Source of the DNA: a virus | DNA: 39,157 bases | IMG/VR virus record: IMGVR_UViG_3300030085_002620 | Location: 1 to 39,157 of that record | Direction: 5' to 3' (one strand) | Part shown: positions 31,073 through 37,834 of the stretch, piece by piece | Position numbering within the stretch: the stretch's first letter is position 1 | Layout: every line of letters starts with the position of its first letter | Notes under the pieces: model-generated | The model's input: the letters and a program-made list of their open reading frames with translations, nothing else | Database searches by the model: none | Told to the model about the DNA's origin: nothing | Made by a program: the position numbers and the translations under genes

Positions 31073-32701
31073 ATGCGAGTTCTAAGCATATTTGGTGGTG
31101 GTCATGATTCTTCTGCAACCTTTGTTGTTGATGGGAAGGTTGAGAGGTATCTAAAAGAAGAGAGATATACTGGAGTAAAGCATGACACAAATCACAATGC
31201 AATAATTAGGACAATCATTGATGAGGATCTTCTTAAAGATGTTGATTATATTTTAAATGTTAATCAATTAGAAGACAAAAAAGCAAAGCAATTAAATAAT
31301 ATTCTCAAATCATTTGCACCTCAAGCACATTTTTTGGATCCACCTTGGGAGCATCATTTATTCCATGCGTCAAATGCATTTTATAATAGTGGTTTTAATG
31401 AATCTTTAGTTGTTGTTATTGATGCTGCAGGAACTCGTTTGAGTTCTAAGTATGAGCAAACTGTAGAGTGTGAATCTGTTTATCATGTAAGTTATCCAAA
31501 TGTTTTTAAGAAATTATATAAAGGATACTGGTCTGCTGGTGAATTTAAAGATAGAGATATAAAAAAGACTTCTGGTAAATGTGTATATCAAATTAGGGAT
31601 ATTAATTCTGGATATGCAAACATTGGCAACCTATACAATTCAGCTGCTTTAGCAATGGGACAAACCATTCAAGATTGTGGCAAGGCAATGGGACTATCTT
31701 CATACGGAAAACCTATTCCTTGGATGAGTTTGACTGGTTTTAATGCAAGGTCACATATAGAAAATTATTTTGAAGATAATTTACAATTCTTATCTGTTTT
31801 GAACGGAGAGATGGATGAATACTCTCTAGATATTACGCAAGATAATTATCAAAAGTATGCTGATTATTGCTACGAAGTTCAAAAGCAGTGTATGGAGATG
31901 ACCATTGACATTATTAGGACGCATGTAGAAGCAACAGGAATAAAAAGAGTTTGCTTAAGTGGTGGATATGCCATGAACATAGTTACTAACTATCAGTTGA
32001 TGCAAGAATTTCCAGATGTTGAATTCTTTTTTGAACCTCTTTGTAATGATGGAGGTATCTCAATTGGTGCTGCCATGTATATGTACAGAACACTAACAAA
32101 AGATTTTACAATACATCCGATGGAGACTACTTCTTATCATGGAGTTGCTCAGGATGTGTCCACATATAAGGGTGTTACTGCAGATACTAAACATGTGGTG
32201 GATCTACTATGCCAAAACAAGTCTGTAGCGGTCTTCTACGGGCAGGCAGAGGCGGGTGAGAGGGCATTAGGTAATCGATCCATACTGTTCAATGCATTGA
32301 ATCCAGATGCCAGAGAGATTGTGAATACAATAAAGAAGAGAGAATGGTATAGACCATTTGCTGCTATGGTTTTGGAAGAGGATGCTCACATATACTTTGA
32401 GAATGCATGTCCCAGCAGATTCATGACGGTTTCGTTCCCTGTGAAGTCTGATATAATTCCTGGTGTAACTCATGTGGATGGAACATGTAGAGTTCAGACA
32501 GTTGCATCTGGTCACATGTATGATATCCTTAAGGAGTATAAAAAGGTGACAGGTCATGGTATTCTATTGAACACCAGTTTTAATCTTGCTGGTCAACCTC
32601 TGGTTGATACGGCAGATGAAGCACTCAAAACTTTGAACGAGTCCACTTTAGATTATCTTTGGTTTTACGAGACCAAACAGTTGTTTAAATCCACTTTTTG
32701 A
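31073..32701 (+). CDS. Carbamoyltransferase of the NodU/CmcH/TobZ family, full length, 542 aa
   Basis: A second complete two-domain carbamoyltransferase. Kae1-like part: HDSSA (11-15), KEERY (28-32), His94 and His98 of HHLFH, VVIDAAG with Asp117, LSGGYAMN and CNDGGISIG (324-332). YrdC-like part: GERALGNRS (395-403, Glu in place of the Pro of GPRALG), HVDGTCRVQ and NTSFNLAGQPLV. It is clearly diverged from the 601-aa copy (shorter linkers, about 60 residues less) and closer in its N-terminal style to the partial copy at the window end. It starts divergently from the bilin reductase with only 28 bases between. Acceptor unknown. Confidence 0.88.
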   Translation: MRVLSIFGGGHDSSATFVVDGKVERYLKEERYTGVKHDTNHNAIIRTIIDEDLLKDVDYILNVNQLEDKKAKQLNNILKSFAPQAHFLDPPWEHHLFHASNAFYNSGFNESLVVVIDAAGTRLSSKYEQTVECESVYHVSYPNVFKKLYKGYWSAGEFKDRDIKKTSGKCVYQIRDINSGYANIGNLYNSAALAMGQTIQDCGKAMGLSSYGKPIPWMSLTGFNARSHIENYFEDNLQFLSVLNGEMDEYSLDITQDNYQKYADYCYEVQKQCMEMTIDIIRTHVEATGIKRVCLSGGYAMNIVTNYQLMQEFPDVEFFFEPLCNDGGISIGAAMYMYRTLTKDFTIHPMETTSYHGVAQDVSTYKGVTADTKHVVDLLCQNKSVAVFYGQAEAGERALGNRSILFNALNPDAREIVNTIKKREWYRPFAAMVLEEDAHIYFENACPSRFMTVSFPVKSDIIPGVTHVDGTCRVQTVASGHMYDILKEYKKVTGHGILLNTSFNLAGQPLVDTADEALKTLNESTLDYLWFYETKQLFKSTF

Positions 32702-32709
32702 TATATAAT
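32681..32709 (+). promoter_or_regulatory. Sigma70-like promoter
   Basis: TTGTTT, a 17-base spacer and TATAAT, overlapping the end of the carbamoyltransferase gene. Transcription would begin near 32716, which would put the ATG at 32731 behind a short leader. Confidence 0.4.
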
Positions 32710-32715
32710 TTTAAA

Positions 32716-33093
32716 ATGGTGTCTGCACTAATGGAAGAGGACATTGACTTTGCACTCTACTATGATGTTGAGAAAGCAATTGACTATGCCTTTGAAGGTA
32801 AATTCGTACTTAAAATGTACGACTATCTAAAAATTTGTAATGCTAAGCGCCGACATGCTGACGAGTTTATCGAAAGCAAGACGGCAGCAGAGATCAACTT
32901 GTTGATTTTGGATCTAGAAGAGTATCTTCTGGGTGGTCAAGACGATACTCACAAGCAATTGCGAGAGGGATATGGTCACATTCCAAAACCACAAGCAAGA
33001 AAAATAAAGGAATATCTCTACGGTATTCTTGAAGATGCCTGGAGATACAGTAATGACAAGAAACCAGGAAGACGAAAGAAGTCAACTAAATAA
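32716..33093 (+). CDS. Hypothetical helical protein, 125 aa
   Basis: A soluble protein with alternating acidic and basic helices: EEDIDFALYYDVEKAIDYAF, then a C-x-AKRRHADEFIESKT region, a leucine-rich EINLLILDLEEYLLGG helix, and a strongly basic C-terminus (KKPGRRKKSTK) that could touch nucleic acid. The ATG at 32716 or the one at 32731 may be used; no clear Shine-Dalgarno is visible. It overlaps the next small gene by 41 bases. I do not recognise the family. Confidence 0.6.
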   Translation: MVSALMEEDIDFALYYDVEKAIDYAFEGKFVLKMYDYLKICNAKRRHADEFIESKTAAEINLLILDLEEYLLGGQDDTHKQLREGYGHIPKPQARKIKEYLYGILEDAWRYSNDKKPGRRKKSTK

Positions 33094-33271
33094 AGCAGAA
33101 GATTCTCCTGATATCAATAGGGGATTCGAGTTAATGTTGCGACACCGCAGCAGGAGGGAGGAACCAAAACCTAAAACATTCGGCATAATGTTTGGGAAGG
33201 TGATCTCTCTCCTAAAGCGAGAGATACACTTCCATTTTGAAATAAAACTTGGTATTATTAAAAAGAGGTAA
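33053..33271 (+). CDS. Small basic hypothetical protein, 72 aa
   Basis: Begins at ATG 33053 inside the end of the preceding gene (41-base overlap). The N-terminal half is charged (MTRNQEDERSQLNKAED); the C-terminal half, KTFGIMFGKVISLLKREIHF followed by a short beta-like tail, looks amphipathic and could bind a membrane or a partner protein. No motif is recognised. Part of the run of small genes up to 35.5 kb. Confidence 0.5.
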   Translation: MTRNQEDERSQLNKAEDSPDINRGFELMLRHRSRREEPKPKTFGIMFGKVISLLKREIHFHFEIKLGIIKKR

Positions 33272-33287
33272 TCTCGGGAGCAGTCCG

Positions 33288-33506
33288 ATGTTAGCAATTA
33301 CACTTACATTCTCCGCATTATTTTCCATAATGATGCTCATTGTGGGCGGAGTGGTTGGTTGGATGGCGAAGGAACATGTACTAATGTCCTCACCAGTCTA
33401 TACACATCCCGAAATGTTTGACGAAAATGGGAATATTCTTCCCGATGAAATTTTAGCAGTACGATTTGAAAATGGCTATGACGACTACGAAGAAGAAGAC
33501 GACTAA
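33288..33506 (+). CDS. Small single-pass membrane protein, 72 aa
   Basis: A GGAG precedes the ATG at 33288 by 7 bases, which decides the start. Residues 2-24 (LAITLTFSALFSIMMLIVGG) are a transmembrane helix. The remainder is acidic, with HPEMFDENGNILPDEI and a terminal DDYEEEDD. The layout suggests an inner-membrane protein with a cytosolic acidic tail. It overlaps the next gene by 35 bases. Function unknown. Confidence 0.65.
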   Translation: MLAITLTFSALFSIMMLIVGGVVGWMAKEHVLMSSPVYTHPEMFDENGNILPDEILAVRFENGYDDYEEEDD

Positions 33507-34038
33507 ACCTATTCCTGAATTGCAACCAAACCCCTTCATGCATGAGATCCTTGATCTGGTTCATGGACAGAGGACAGTTGCTAAGAAGGCGGAGGTGTTG
33601 CAAAAATACAGGACTGAAGGTCTGGTCGCACTTCTGATTTGGAATTTTGATGACACTGCTGTGTCTGCTCTTCCTGAGGGTGATGTACCTTACTCTCGTG
33701 CAGAGGAGCAGACTGCACAAAACGAATCCCTATCTGCTTCGATTGAGAAGTTGAATAAGGTTGACGGTCTGTCTAAAATGGATGAAGTTGTTCGTAAGAG
33801 AGCAACTTCTATTCGTAAGGAATGGCAGAACTTCTACAATTATTTGCAAGGAGGTAACCCATCCCTTACTAGTCTCCGTAGAGAGACGATGTTTATTCAA
33901 ATGCTTGAAGGACTTCATCCTAGGGAAGCCGAGATCATGGTTTTGGTTAAGGATAAGAAGTTGCAGACTAGGTATAAAATTACTAGGTCTGCCATCGCTG
34001 AGGCATATCCAGATATCCAGTGGGGAGGTCGTAGTTGA
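33472..34038 (+). CDS. DUF6433-like phage protein, 188 aa
   Basis: FMHEILDLVHGQRT (near residue 22), EVLQKYRTEGLVALLIWNFD and the second-half pattern SLTSLRRETMFIQMLEGLHPREAEIM with a terminal EAYPDIQW match a helical family common in T4-like cyanophages. Its role is not known; the position among small early-type genes suggests a nucleic-acid or host-interaction function rather than a virion part. ATG 33472 or 33478 both fit, after overlap with the membrane-protein gene. Confidence 0.6.
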   Translation: MAMTTTKKKTTKPIPELQPNPFMHEILDLVHGQRTVAKKAEVLQKYRTEGLVALLIWNFDDTAVSALPEGDVPYSRAEEQTAQNESLSASIEKLNKVDGLSKMDEVVRKRATSIRKEWQNFYNYLQGGNPSLTSLRRETMFIQMLEGLHPREAEIMVLVKDKKLQTRYKITRSAIAEAYPDIQWGGRS

Positions 34039-34292
34039 GTAAAAGTAAAGTCAGGGTGCTGCATGAGGATTGTGATCCTACATCAGTCGATGATAAGTCA
34101 TTGCCTTGCACTGCATTCTTCGTAACTTACATGAAGGGTGGTCGTAAGTGCCATGACTTAGTGATTGCAGGTAAACAAGTGGATATCTTCGATCATTATT
34201 GGGACATGTATCGACAGGACCTTCTAGAGTTTAAACAATCCTCTGGCACTACTAATCCTAAGTTATATAATCCACCCAAAGGTAAAAAATAA
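34035..34292 (+). CDS. Small hypothetical protein with TTG start, 85 aa
   Basis: The start is a TTG in a TTGA overlap, supported by GGAGG six bases upstream (34024-34028); no ATG precedes the conserved-looking body. The protein has CTAFFVTYMKGGRKCHDLVI, a beta pattern with two Cys, then KQVDIFDHYWDMYRQDLLEF helix and a KGKK end. No family recognised. The stop overlaps the next ATG (TAATG). Confidence 0.6.
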   Translation: MSKSKVRVLHEDCDPTSVDDKSLPCTAFFVTYMKGGRKCHDLVIAGKQVDIFDHYWDMYRQDLLEFKQSSGTTNPKLYNPPKGKK

Positions 34293-34507
34293 TGTCTAAT
34301 GGATTTGGTGCTGGAGACGGTAAAGCAAAAGTCTTCGTACAAAAAGAAGAAGTAGAAAAACTGATCAAAGAATATAAAAAGATCAAAAAGTATATGAAGT
34401 CTCCCCTCTATGAGATTAAAAATCTGGATGGGAGTGAAACACTTGTCAATAATCTCTTAAAAGAATACGGAGAGGACAATGATTCACAAGATACTGACGG
34501 CGCTTGA
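34292..34507 (+). CDS. Small lysine-rich hypothetical protein, 71 aa
   Basis: Lysine-rich helix VEKLIKEYKKIKKYMKS in the middle, acidic C-terminus (YGEDNDSQDTDGA). A coiled or nucleic-acid-contacting helix is possible. Coupled to the preceding gene by a TAATG overlap and overlaps the next small membrane peptide by 29 bases. Function unknown. Confidence 0.55.
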   Translation: MSNGFGAGDGKAKVFVQKEEVEKLIKEYKKIKKYMKSPLYEIKNLDGSETLVNNLLKEYGEDNDSQDTDGA

Positions 34508-34610
34508 TCCTGCCTTGATTGGATCGCTGATGGGAACCTTACTTCTGGTTCCCTTTAGTTATTTCATTTATGATGTGAAGAAGAACCCAGACAAATACAA
34601 AGAGCACTAG
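34479..34610 (+). CDS. Tiny predicted membrane protein, 43 aa
   Basis: Reading frame from ATG 34479 to TAG 34610, mostly outside other genes. Residues about 12-31 (ALIGSLMGTLLLVPFSYFIY) form one transmembrane helix; the tail VKKNPDKYKEH is basic. Its end directly abuts the TTGACA of the next promoter. A small phage membrane protein; role unknown. Confidence 0.5.
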   Translation: MIHKILTALDPALIGSLMGTLLLVPFSYFIYDVKKNPDKYKEH

Positions 34611-34639
34611 TTGACAAATTGTCTGGAGTCAATTAAACT
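34611..34639 (+). promoter_or_regulatory. Sigma70-like promoter
   Basis: Perfect TTGACA, a 17-base spacer and TAAACT, starting directly after the stop of the 43-aa gene. Transcription would begin about 15 bases before the ATG at 34662, so it should drive the 65-aa gene and possibly the genes beyond. Host RNA polymerase, early-type control. Confidence 0.65.
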
Positions 34640-34661
34640 ATCGGCATGAATAAGTTTTATT

Positions 34662-34859
34662 ATGTCAAACTATAGACCCTATTCCCCTGAGTGGAATAGG
34701 AAAAGATACTTGACTGAAGCAATTCAGACCTACTTCAATGACGACATTGATGTTGAAGTCATTGTGGATGATATTAACTGTGCTCTGGAAGAGCAGAGAG
34801 ATTATTATCTTGGTCGTGCAGAGAAGTTGGACGCTGTTATTGCTGGTCTCAATAAATAA
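34662..34859 (+). CDS. Small hypothetical protein, 65 aa
   Basis: Polar, helical protein starting MSNYRPYSPEWNRKRYLTEA, with an acidic FNDDIDVEVIVDDINCAL segment and a helix EEQRDYYLGRAEKLDAVIAG to the end. It follows a strong sigma70-like promoter, and a late-type octamer overlaps its last codons. No motif recognised. Confidence 0.6.
   Translation: MSNYRPYSPEWNRKRYLTEAIQTYFNDDIDVEVIVDDINCALEEQRDYYLGRAEKLDAVIAGLNK
34851..34858 (+). promoter_or_regulatory. Possible late promoter motif AATAAATA
   Basis: NATAAATA match over the last codons of the 65-aa gene, 21 bases before ATG 34880. The spacing is right, but the bases also encode Asn-Lys-stop, so this may be chance. Confidence 0.35.
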
Positions 34860-34879
34860 ATCTAAAGGGATACATCACT

Positions 34880-35194
34880 ATGCTGTCAACCCAATACCGT
34901 CTTCGTTTGGAAGGCATCTGCAGAAAGATCTCCAATAAAGAAGAGGTTGATTTAAGTGATATGATTTGGGCAGAGAAATTGTCCAAAGCAAATACCACTG
35001 CTAGAGAATGGTTACGCAAAGCACGTCGCCATGCTGCTCAAGATATTGAGGAGGGTAGTATGGATGATTTTATGAATAAGATGGGATTAGGAGACCCCGA
35101 CCCATCTAATTACAAAACGGGGTTCAGCGGTGCAGATGAAATTGTAGATTGGTTTAAGCAAGACAAACCAGATGACTGGAGACAGCGTGACTAA
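34880..35194 (+). CDS. Hypothetical protein, 104 aa
   Basis: Begins MLSTQYRLRLEGICRKISN, a pattern often seen for small cyanophage proteins, with a basic helix TTAREWLRKARRHAAQDIEE and a C-terminal GLGDPDPSNYKTGFSGADEI then WF and a charged end. Probably all-helical. It may be transcribed from the promoter at 34611. No function can be named. Confidence 0.6.
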   Translation: MLSTQYRLRLEGICRKISNKEEVDLSDMIWAEKLSKANTTAREWLRKARRHAAQDIEEGSMDDFMNKMGLGDPDPSNYKTGFSGADEIVDWFKQDKPDDWRQRD

Positions 35195-35525
35195 TCGTGG
35201 TATTTGTAGCGTGATAGACAAAGATGGTAAAGTAACCAACTATGTCTGGTGTGATAAAACAAAACAGTTAGTAGTTAAGAAGATTGTTATGCAAGCATTA
35301 GTTTATGGTAACGGTGGTCAAGAATCTGAACGTGCAGTTATGGTTCTTGAAGCCTGTGGACAAGATGTAAAACAGTTTTTGCTTGGTGCTGACTTCAGTG
35401 ATAGGCAGTTCCGTGCTGAGTTTGGTAGTGAAGCAGAGTATCCTCAGATTGCTATTGGATTGAATCATCGTGGCAATTTGAAGGAGACTCTCAAGTACAT
35501 GAGTGATCAGGGAATGTTCTTGTGA
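35187..35525 (+). CDS. Hypothetical protein, 112 aa
   Basis: A GGAGA at 35178-35182 favours the GTG at 35187 as start; the ATG at 35172 lacks a ribosome site and would add five residues. The body has NYVWCDKTKQLVVKKIVMQAL, AVMVLEACGQDVKQFLLGAD and a YPQIAIGLNHRGNLKETLKYM end, so a mixed alpha-beta fold. Overlaps the gene before and, by a GTGA, the gene after. Function unknown. Confidence 0.55.
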   Translation: MTNRGICSVIDKDGKVTNYVWCDKTKQLVVKKIVMQALVYGNGGQESERAVMVLEACGQDVKQFLLGADFSDRQFRAEFGSEAEYPQIAIGLNHRGNLKETLKYMSDQGMFL

Positions 35526-36022
35526 GAGTCAATACGATTATCGTTGATGACTTCCTAGATAATCCTGATGCTGTTAGGGAGTCTGCTCTGCAAATTGAGT
35601 TCAATACTTCGGGAACCTTCCCTGGTCATCGATCAGATGCTGCTGATAAAGAATATCAGAATATGATTGGTGATAAGATTGATTTAATCCTAGGCACTCA
35701 AGAGTATGGTCCTATTCAGTTCAGAGACAACATGGACTGCTTTAGATTTCAGTTGTGCCTAGAGGGAGAAAAAACCTGGATTCATAAAGATAAGAGTGAG
35801 TGGGCAGGAGTTTTGTACCTTACACCTAATGCTCCTATAGATTCTGGAACAGGAATATTCGATAAGAATGAGAACCTAATTACCATGATTGGTAATGTTT
35901 ACAATCGTCTTGTTCTTTATAGAGGTGACTTACTTCACAGAAGTATTGTTCCTGGGTTTGGTGACAGCATTGAAAATGGTAGATTAACCCAGGTATTTTT
36001 CTTTGATTGGGAAGAAGCATAA
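35522..36022 (+). CDS. DUF6445-like putative oxygenase, 166 aa
   Basis: Same group as the protein at 18005. FLDNPDAVRESAL opens it, WIHKDKSEWAGVLYLTPNAP carries HxD, SGTGIF follows, then NRLVLYRGDLLHRSI with the distal His, and RLTQVFFFD with an Arg for 2-oxoglutarate. All expected Fe/2OG positions are present. It starts at a GTG in a GTGA overlap, so it is coupled to the upstream gene. It lies 17 kb from the other member. Substrate unknown. Confidence 0.6.
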   Translation: MRVNTIIVDDFLDNPDAVRESALQIEFNTSGTFPGHRSDAADKEYQNMIGDKIDLILGTQEYGPIQFRDNMDCFRFQLCLEGEKTWIHKDKSEWAGVLYLTPNAPIDSGTGIFDKNENLITMIGNVYNRLVLYRGDLLHRSIVPGFGDSIENGRLTQVFFFDWEEA

Positions 36023-36058
36023 GGAATTATAAAATTGTATCGCGTTATACCAAACTAG

Positions 36059-36087
36059 TTGTATACATAGTAAAGTCAGTGTATAAT
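36059..36087 (+). promoter_or_regulatory. Sigma70-like promoter
   Basis: TTGTAT, a 17-base spacer and a perfect TATAAT. The -10 ends 17 bases before ATG 36105, so the leader is short (about 10 bases). It should begin the run of six very small genes to 37046. Confidence 0.55.
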
Positions 36088-36104
36088 GACAGTACGTTCA
36101 TCTT

Positions 36105-36332
36105 ATGCCTCTTCTAATGCTGCTCATGGCATTCAGTACACAAGAGGTTACCAGTGACTACCTTGTCAGTGGTGCCTACGACTGGATGATGACATGTGAG
36201 CAATCTCAAGAAGCGATTACGAACCTATATAAGGATGAGTATTATTCTCGTCCCGAAAATGTGGGAATTCGTGAGAGCATGAAGAGAAAGTTCTTACGTC
36301 ATACACCTTATGAGTGCGTGGTCGAAGTATAA
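36105..36332 (+). CDS. Small hypothetical protein, possibly secreted or membrane-tethered, 75 aa
   Basis: A short hydrophobic start (MPLLMLLMAFS) precedes a polar body with one Cys pair (MTCEQSQ and YECVVEV) and a basic RESMKRKFLRH helix. The start could be a weak signal peptide, but it is short for one. First gene behind the sigma70-like promoter at 36059. No family recognised. Confidence 0.5.
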   Translation: MPLLMLLMAFSTQEVTSDYLVSGAYDWMMTCEQSQEAITNLYKDEYYSRPENVGIRESMKRKFLRHTPYECVVEV

Positions 36333-36367
36333 GACGCAAGTAAGTCGCGGAACGGAGCGTTCATCCC

Positions 36368-36538
36368 ATGTTTGAATTACTTCTGTATTCAGGAATGGCA
36401 TGTGCTGATGCTGATGCATTACTGCTCAGGATCAAAGCAAACGAGTCAGAACTATCACCACGTATAGTGGTGGAGTTAGTAGAGACCGTAAAGGACTCTG
36501 TACCTGAATGCGAATTCTATTGGGACGCAAACGACTGA
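36368..36538 (+). CDS. Small hypothetical protein, 56 aa
   Basis: Reading frame ATG 36368 to TGA 36538 with CGGAGCG upstream. Sequence features: MFELLLYSGMACADADALLL then an acidic helix with SPRIVVELVETVKDSVPE and an acidic-aromatic end (FYWDAND). Not large enough for a fold assignment. Kept because it fills the gap and has a ribosome site. Confidence 0.5.
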   Translation: MFELLLYSGMACADADALLLRIKANESELSPRIVVELVETVKDSVPECEFYWDAND

Positions 36539-36606
36539 AGGAACGGGAAAACGGATCCAGCGCAAGCTGAGAAGGTTAACTTTCCATTCTATTCAGGTAA
36601 CGACAA

Positions 36607-36774
36607 ATGAACACACTTAATCTCATCAAAAAGCAGATTGAAAAAGCAGCTGCACTTCACGATGCTCAGATCTCTCACACCGCTTATCGCGGAGTGATCT
36701 TTGATCGTCGCTGTGAAGAGCGTGATGAAGTTCACGGAGCATTCTGCTACCGTGGTCACACCTACGTCAAGTGA
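36607..36774 (+). CDS. DUF4278-like small protein, 55 aa
   Basis: Contains two YRG motifs spaced about 21 residues apart: AYRGVIFD and CYRGHTYVK. That double YRG pattern is typical of the small DUF4278 proteins of cyanobacteria and their phages, whose role is unknown. The ATG at 36607 follows a loose purine stretch. It sits between two other very small genes, one of which also has a YRG motif. Confidence 0.55.
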   Translation: MNTLNLIKKQIEKAAALHDAQISHTAYRGVIFDRRCEERDEVHGAFCYRGHTYVK

Positions 36775-36781
36775 GGATGAT

Positions 36782-36880
36782 ATGCAAGCACTACAAGTTG
36801 CGGGACTAGGTTCCGCCTTTAGCGCAGCATTTATTCTCCTGTTGTATGGTGAACTACTGCTCCTTAAAAAGTTAGGTTGA
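36782..36880 (+). CDS. Tiny membrane peptide, 32 aa
   Basis: ATG 36782 is preceded by GAGGA at the end of the upstream gene. It is almost wholly hydrophobic (MQALQVAGLGSAFSAAFILL and on) with a terminal KKLG. One transmembrane helix. Function unknown. Confidence 0.45.
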   Translation: MQALQVAGLGSAFSAAFILLLYGELLLLKKLG

Positions 36881-36890
36881 GGAGTAAAGA

Positions 36891-37046
36891 ATGCTGAAGG
36901 TCAATTTTTTTTATGACCTTCCAGTATTTGATCCAGATAAACACGATCCAGATGAAACCTTTGCGTTTTTAACTTATCGTGGTGTACATTACGCTAAACG
37001 GGTTCAATTAAAATCCAGAAGCATATTTAGCTGGAAGATCAAGTAG
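36891..37046 (+). CDS. Small YRG-motif hypothetical protein, 51 aa
   Basis: GGAG at 36881 decides the ATG at 36891. An aspartate-rich middle (FDPDKHDPDETF) is followed by a single YRGVHYAKR, similar to the second YRG block of the DUF4278-like protein two genes upstream, and a basic C-terminus. An 8-bp perfect hairpin with a U-rich loop overlies codons 2-11. Function unknown. A terminator follows after six bases. Confidence 0.5.
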   Translation: MLKVNFFYDLPVFDPDKHDPDETFAFLTYRGVHYAKRVQLKSRSIFSWKIK

Positions 37047-37051
37047 TTTAA

Positions 37052-37077
37052 AGGGGGGTTGCGACCCCTCTTTTTTT
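37052..37077 (+). terminator. Intrinsic terminator overlapping the next promoter
   Basis: GGGGT/ACCCC stem (37055-37059 with 37064-37068), TGCG loop, then TC and seven T. It ends the run of small genes. The loop plus stem edge (37059-37064) is also the -35 element of the following promoter. Confidence 0.8.
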
Positions 37078-37087
37078 GTACTATAAT
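37059..37087 (+). promoter_or_regulatory. Sigma70-like promoter inside the terminator
   Basis: TTGCGA (37059-37064), a 17-base spacer and a perfect TATAAT (37082-37087), 23 bases before ATG 37111. The -35 coincides with the hairpin loop of the terminator. Confidence 0.55.
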
Positions 37088-37110
37088 GTTTAAGTGTATC
37101 TAAATTACTG

Positions 37111-37281
37111 ATGGAACGAGAGAAGTTAAAGATACTCCTTGGTAAATTAAAAGGATTGATCGAAGAGATTGAGTCTGAAGTTTATTCTGATGTTGATTCA
37201 TATACAGAAGGATTCTCCCCTCTCCCAATAGAAGGGGACTATGATGAAATTTACAACGATGATGATGGGTACTGCGACTAA
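37111..37281 (+). CDS. Small acidic hypothetical protein, 56 aa
   Basis: Basic N-terminal helix (MEREKLKILLGKLKGLIEEI) then a very acidic tail with DYDEIYNDDDGYCD. It overlaps the next gene by 41 bases. The acidic tail could mimic nucleic acid, but there is nothing to prove it. First gene after the promoter at 37059. Confidence 0.5.
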   Translation: MEREKLKILLGKLKGLIEEIESEVYSDVDSYTEGFSPLPIEGDYDEIYNDDDGYCD

Positions 37282-37834
37282 TTGGTATCATAGATATCTC
37301 AACCTTCCATTTACCATAGGTCCTCTTGACATGTTCAAAGAGGAGGGGAAGACGATTAAGCACTTCTATATCAATGACTACCCATTCTATCCTGTAGAGG
37401 AATGGTTCAATGATCTTGGACTTATTCTTGCATTGAAGGAAGTCTTTTACACTCCACCACACTCAAAGATTCCTATTCATACTGATCATGGTGCATATAC
37501 TCACCATGCAAAGATTAATATCACTTGGGGTCCTGAGGAAGGCGTGATACAATGGTGGAAGTCAGAGAAGACTTATCGAAAGAAGATGCTTGGTTATGCT
37601 GGCGCAACCTCTGAATTCCATGACAACCTATGGGCAAAGGAAGAGGATTGTGACTTCTTATACGAGGCGAACACAAACAAACCAAGTCTAGTAAACATCG
37701 GTATGCTTCACGGGACTAACAACCCTACAGATCGCGGACGATGGACTCTCTGTTTTGTCCCACAGGATCAAAGAGGAAAATTCATTCACTGGAATGATGC
37801 ATTGGAAATTTTTAAGAATTATTTGGAGAATTAA
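37241..37834 (+). CDS. Putative 2OG-Fe(II) / aspartyl-hydroxylase-like oxygenase, 197 aa
   Basis: A HxD-like pair is in IPIHTDHGAYTHHAKINI (near residue 80), and the distal HGTNNPTDRGRWTLCF has a His and an Arg in the positions expected for iron and 2-oxoglutarate. WGPEEGVIQWWK lies between. It is closest in layout to small phage oxygenases acting on unknown targets. AAGGGGA precedes ATG 37241, with a second ATG at 37244. It ends one base before thyX, which suggests co-transcription. Confidence 0.6.
   Translation: MMKFTTMMMGTATNWYHRYLNLPFTIGPLDMFKEEGKTIKHFYINDYPFYPVEEWFNDLGLILALKEVFYTPPHSKIPIHTDHGAYTHHAKINITWGPEEGVIQWWKSEKTYRKKMLGYAGATSEFHDNLWAKEEDCDFLYEANTNKPSLVNIGMLHGTNNPTDRGRWTLCFVPQDQRGKFIHWNDALEIFKNYLEN

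Noticed and set aside
34611-37110. Search for tRNA genes in the small-gene region
   Set aside because: No cloverleaf with TTC-A loop and matching acceptor stem was found by eye in the gaps.
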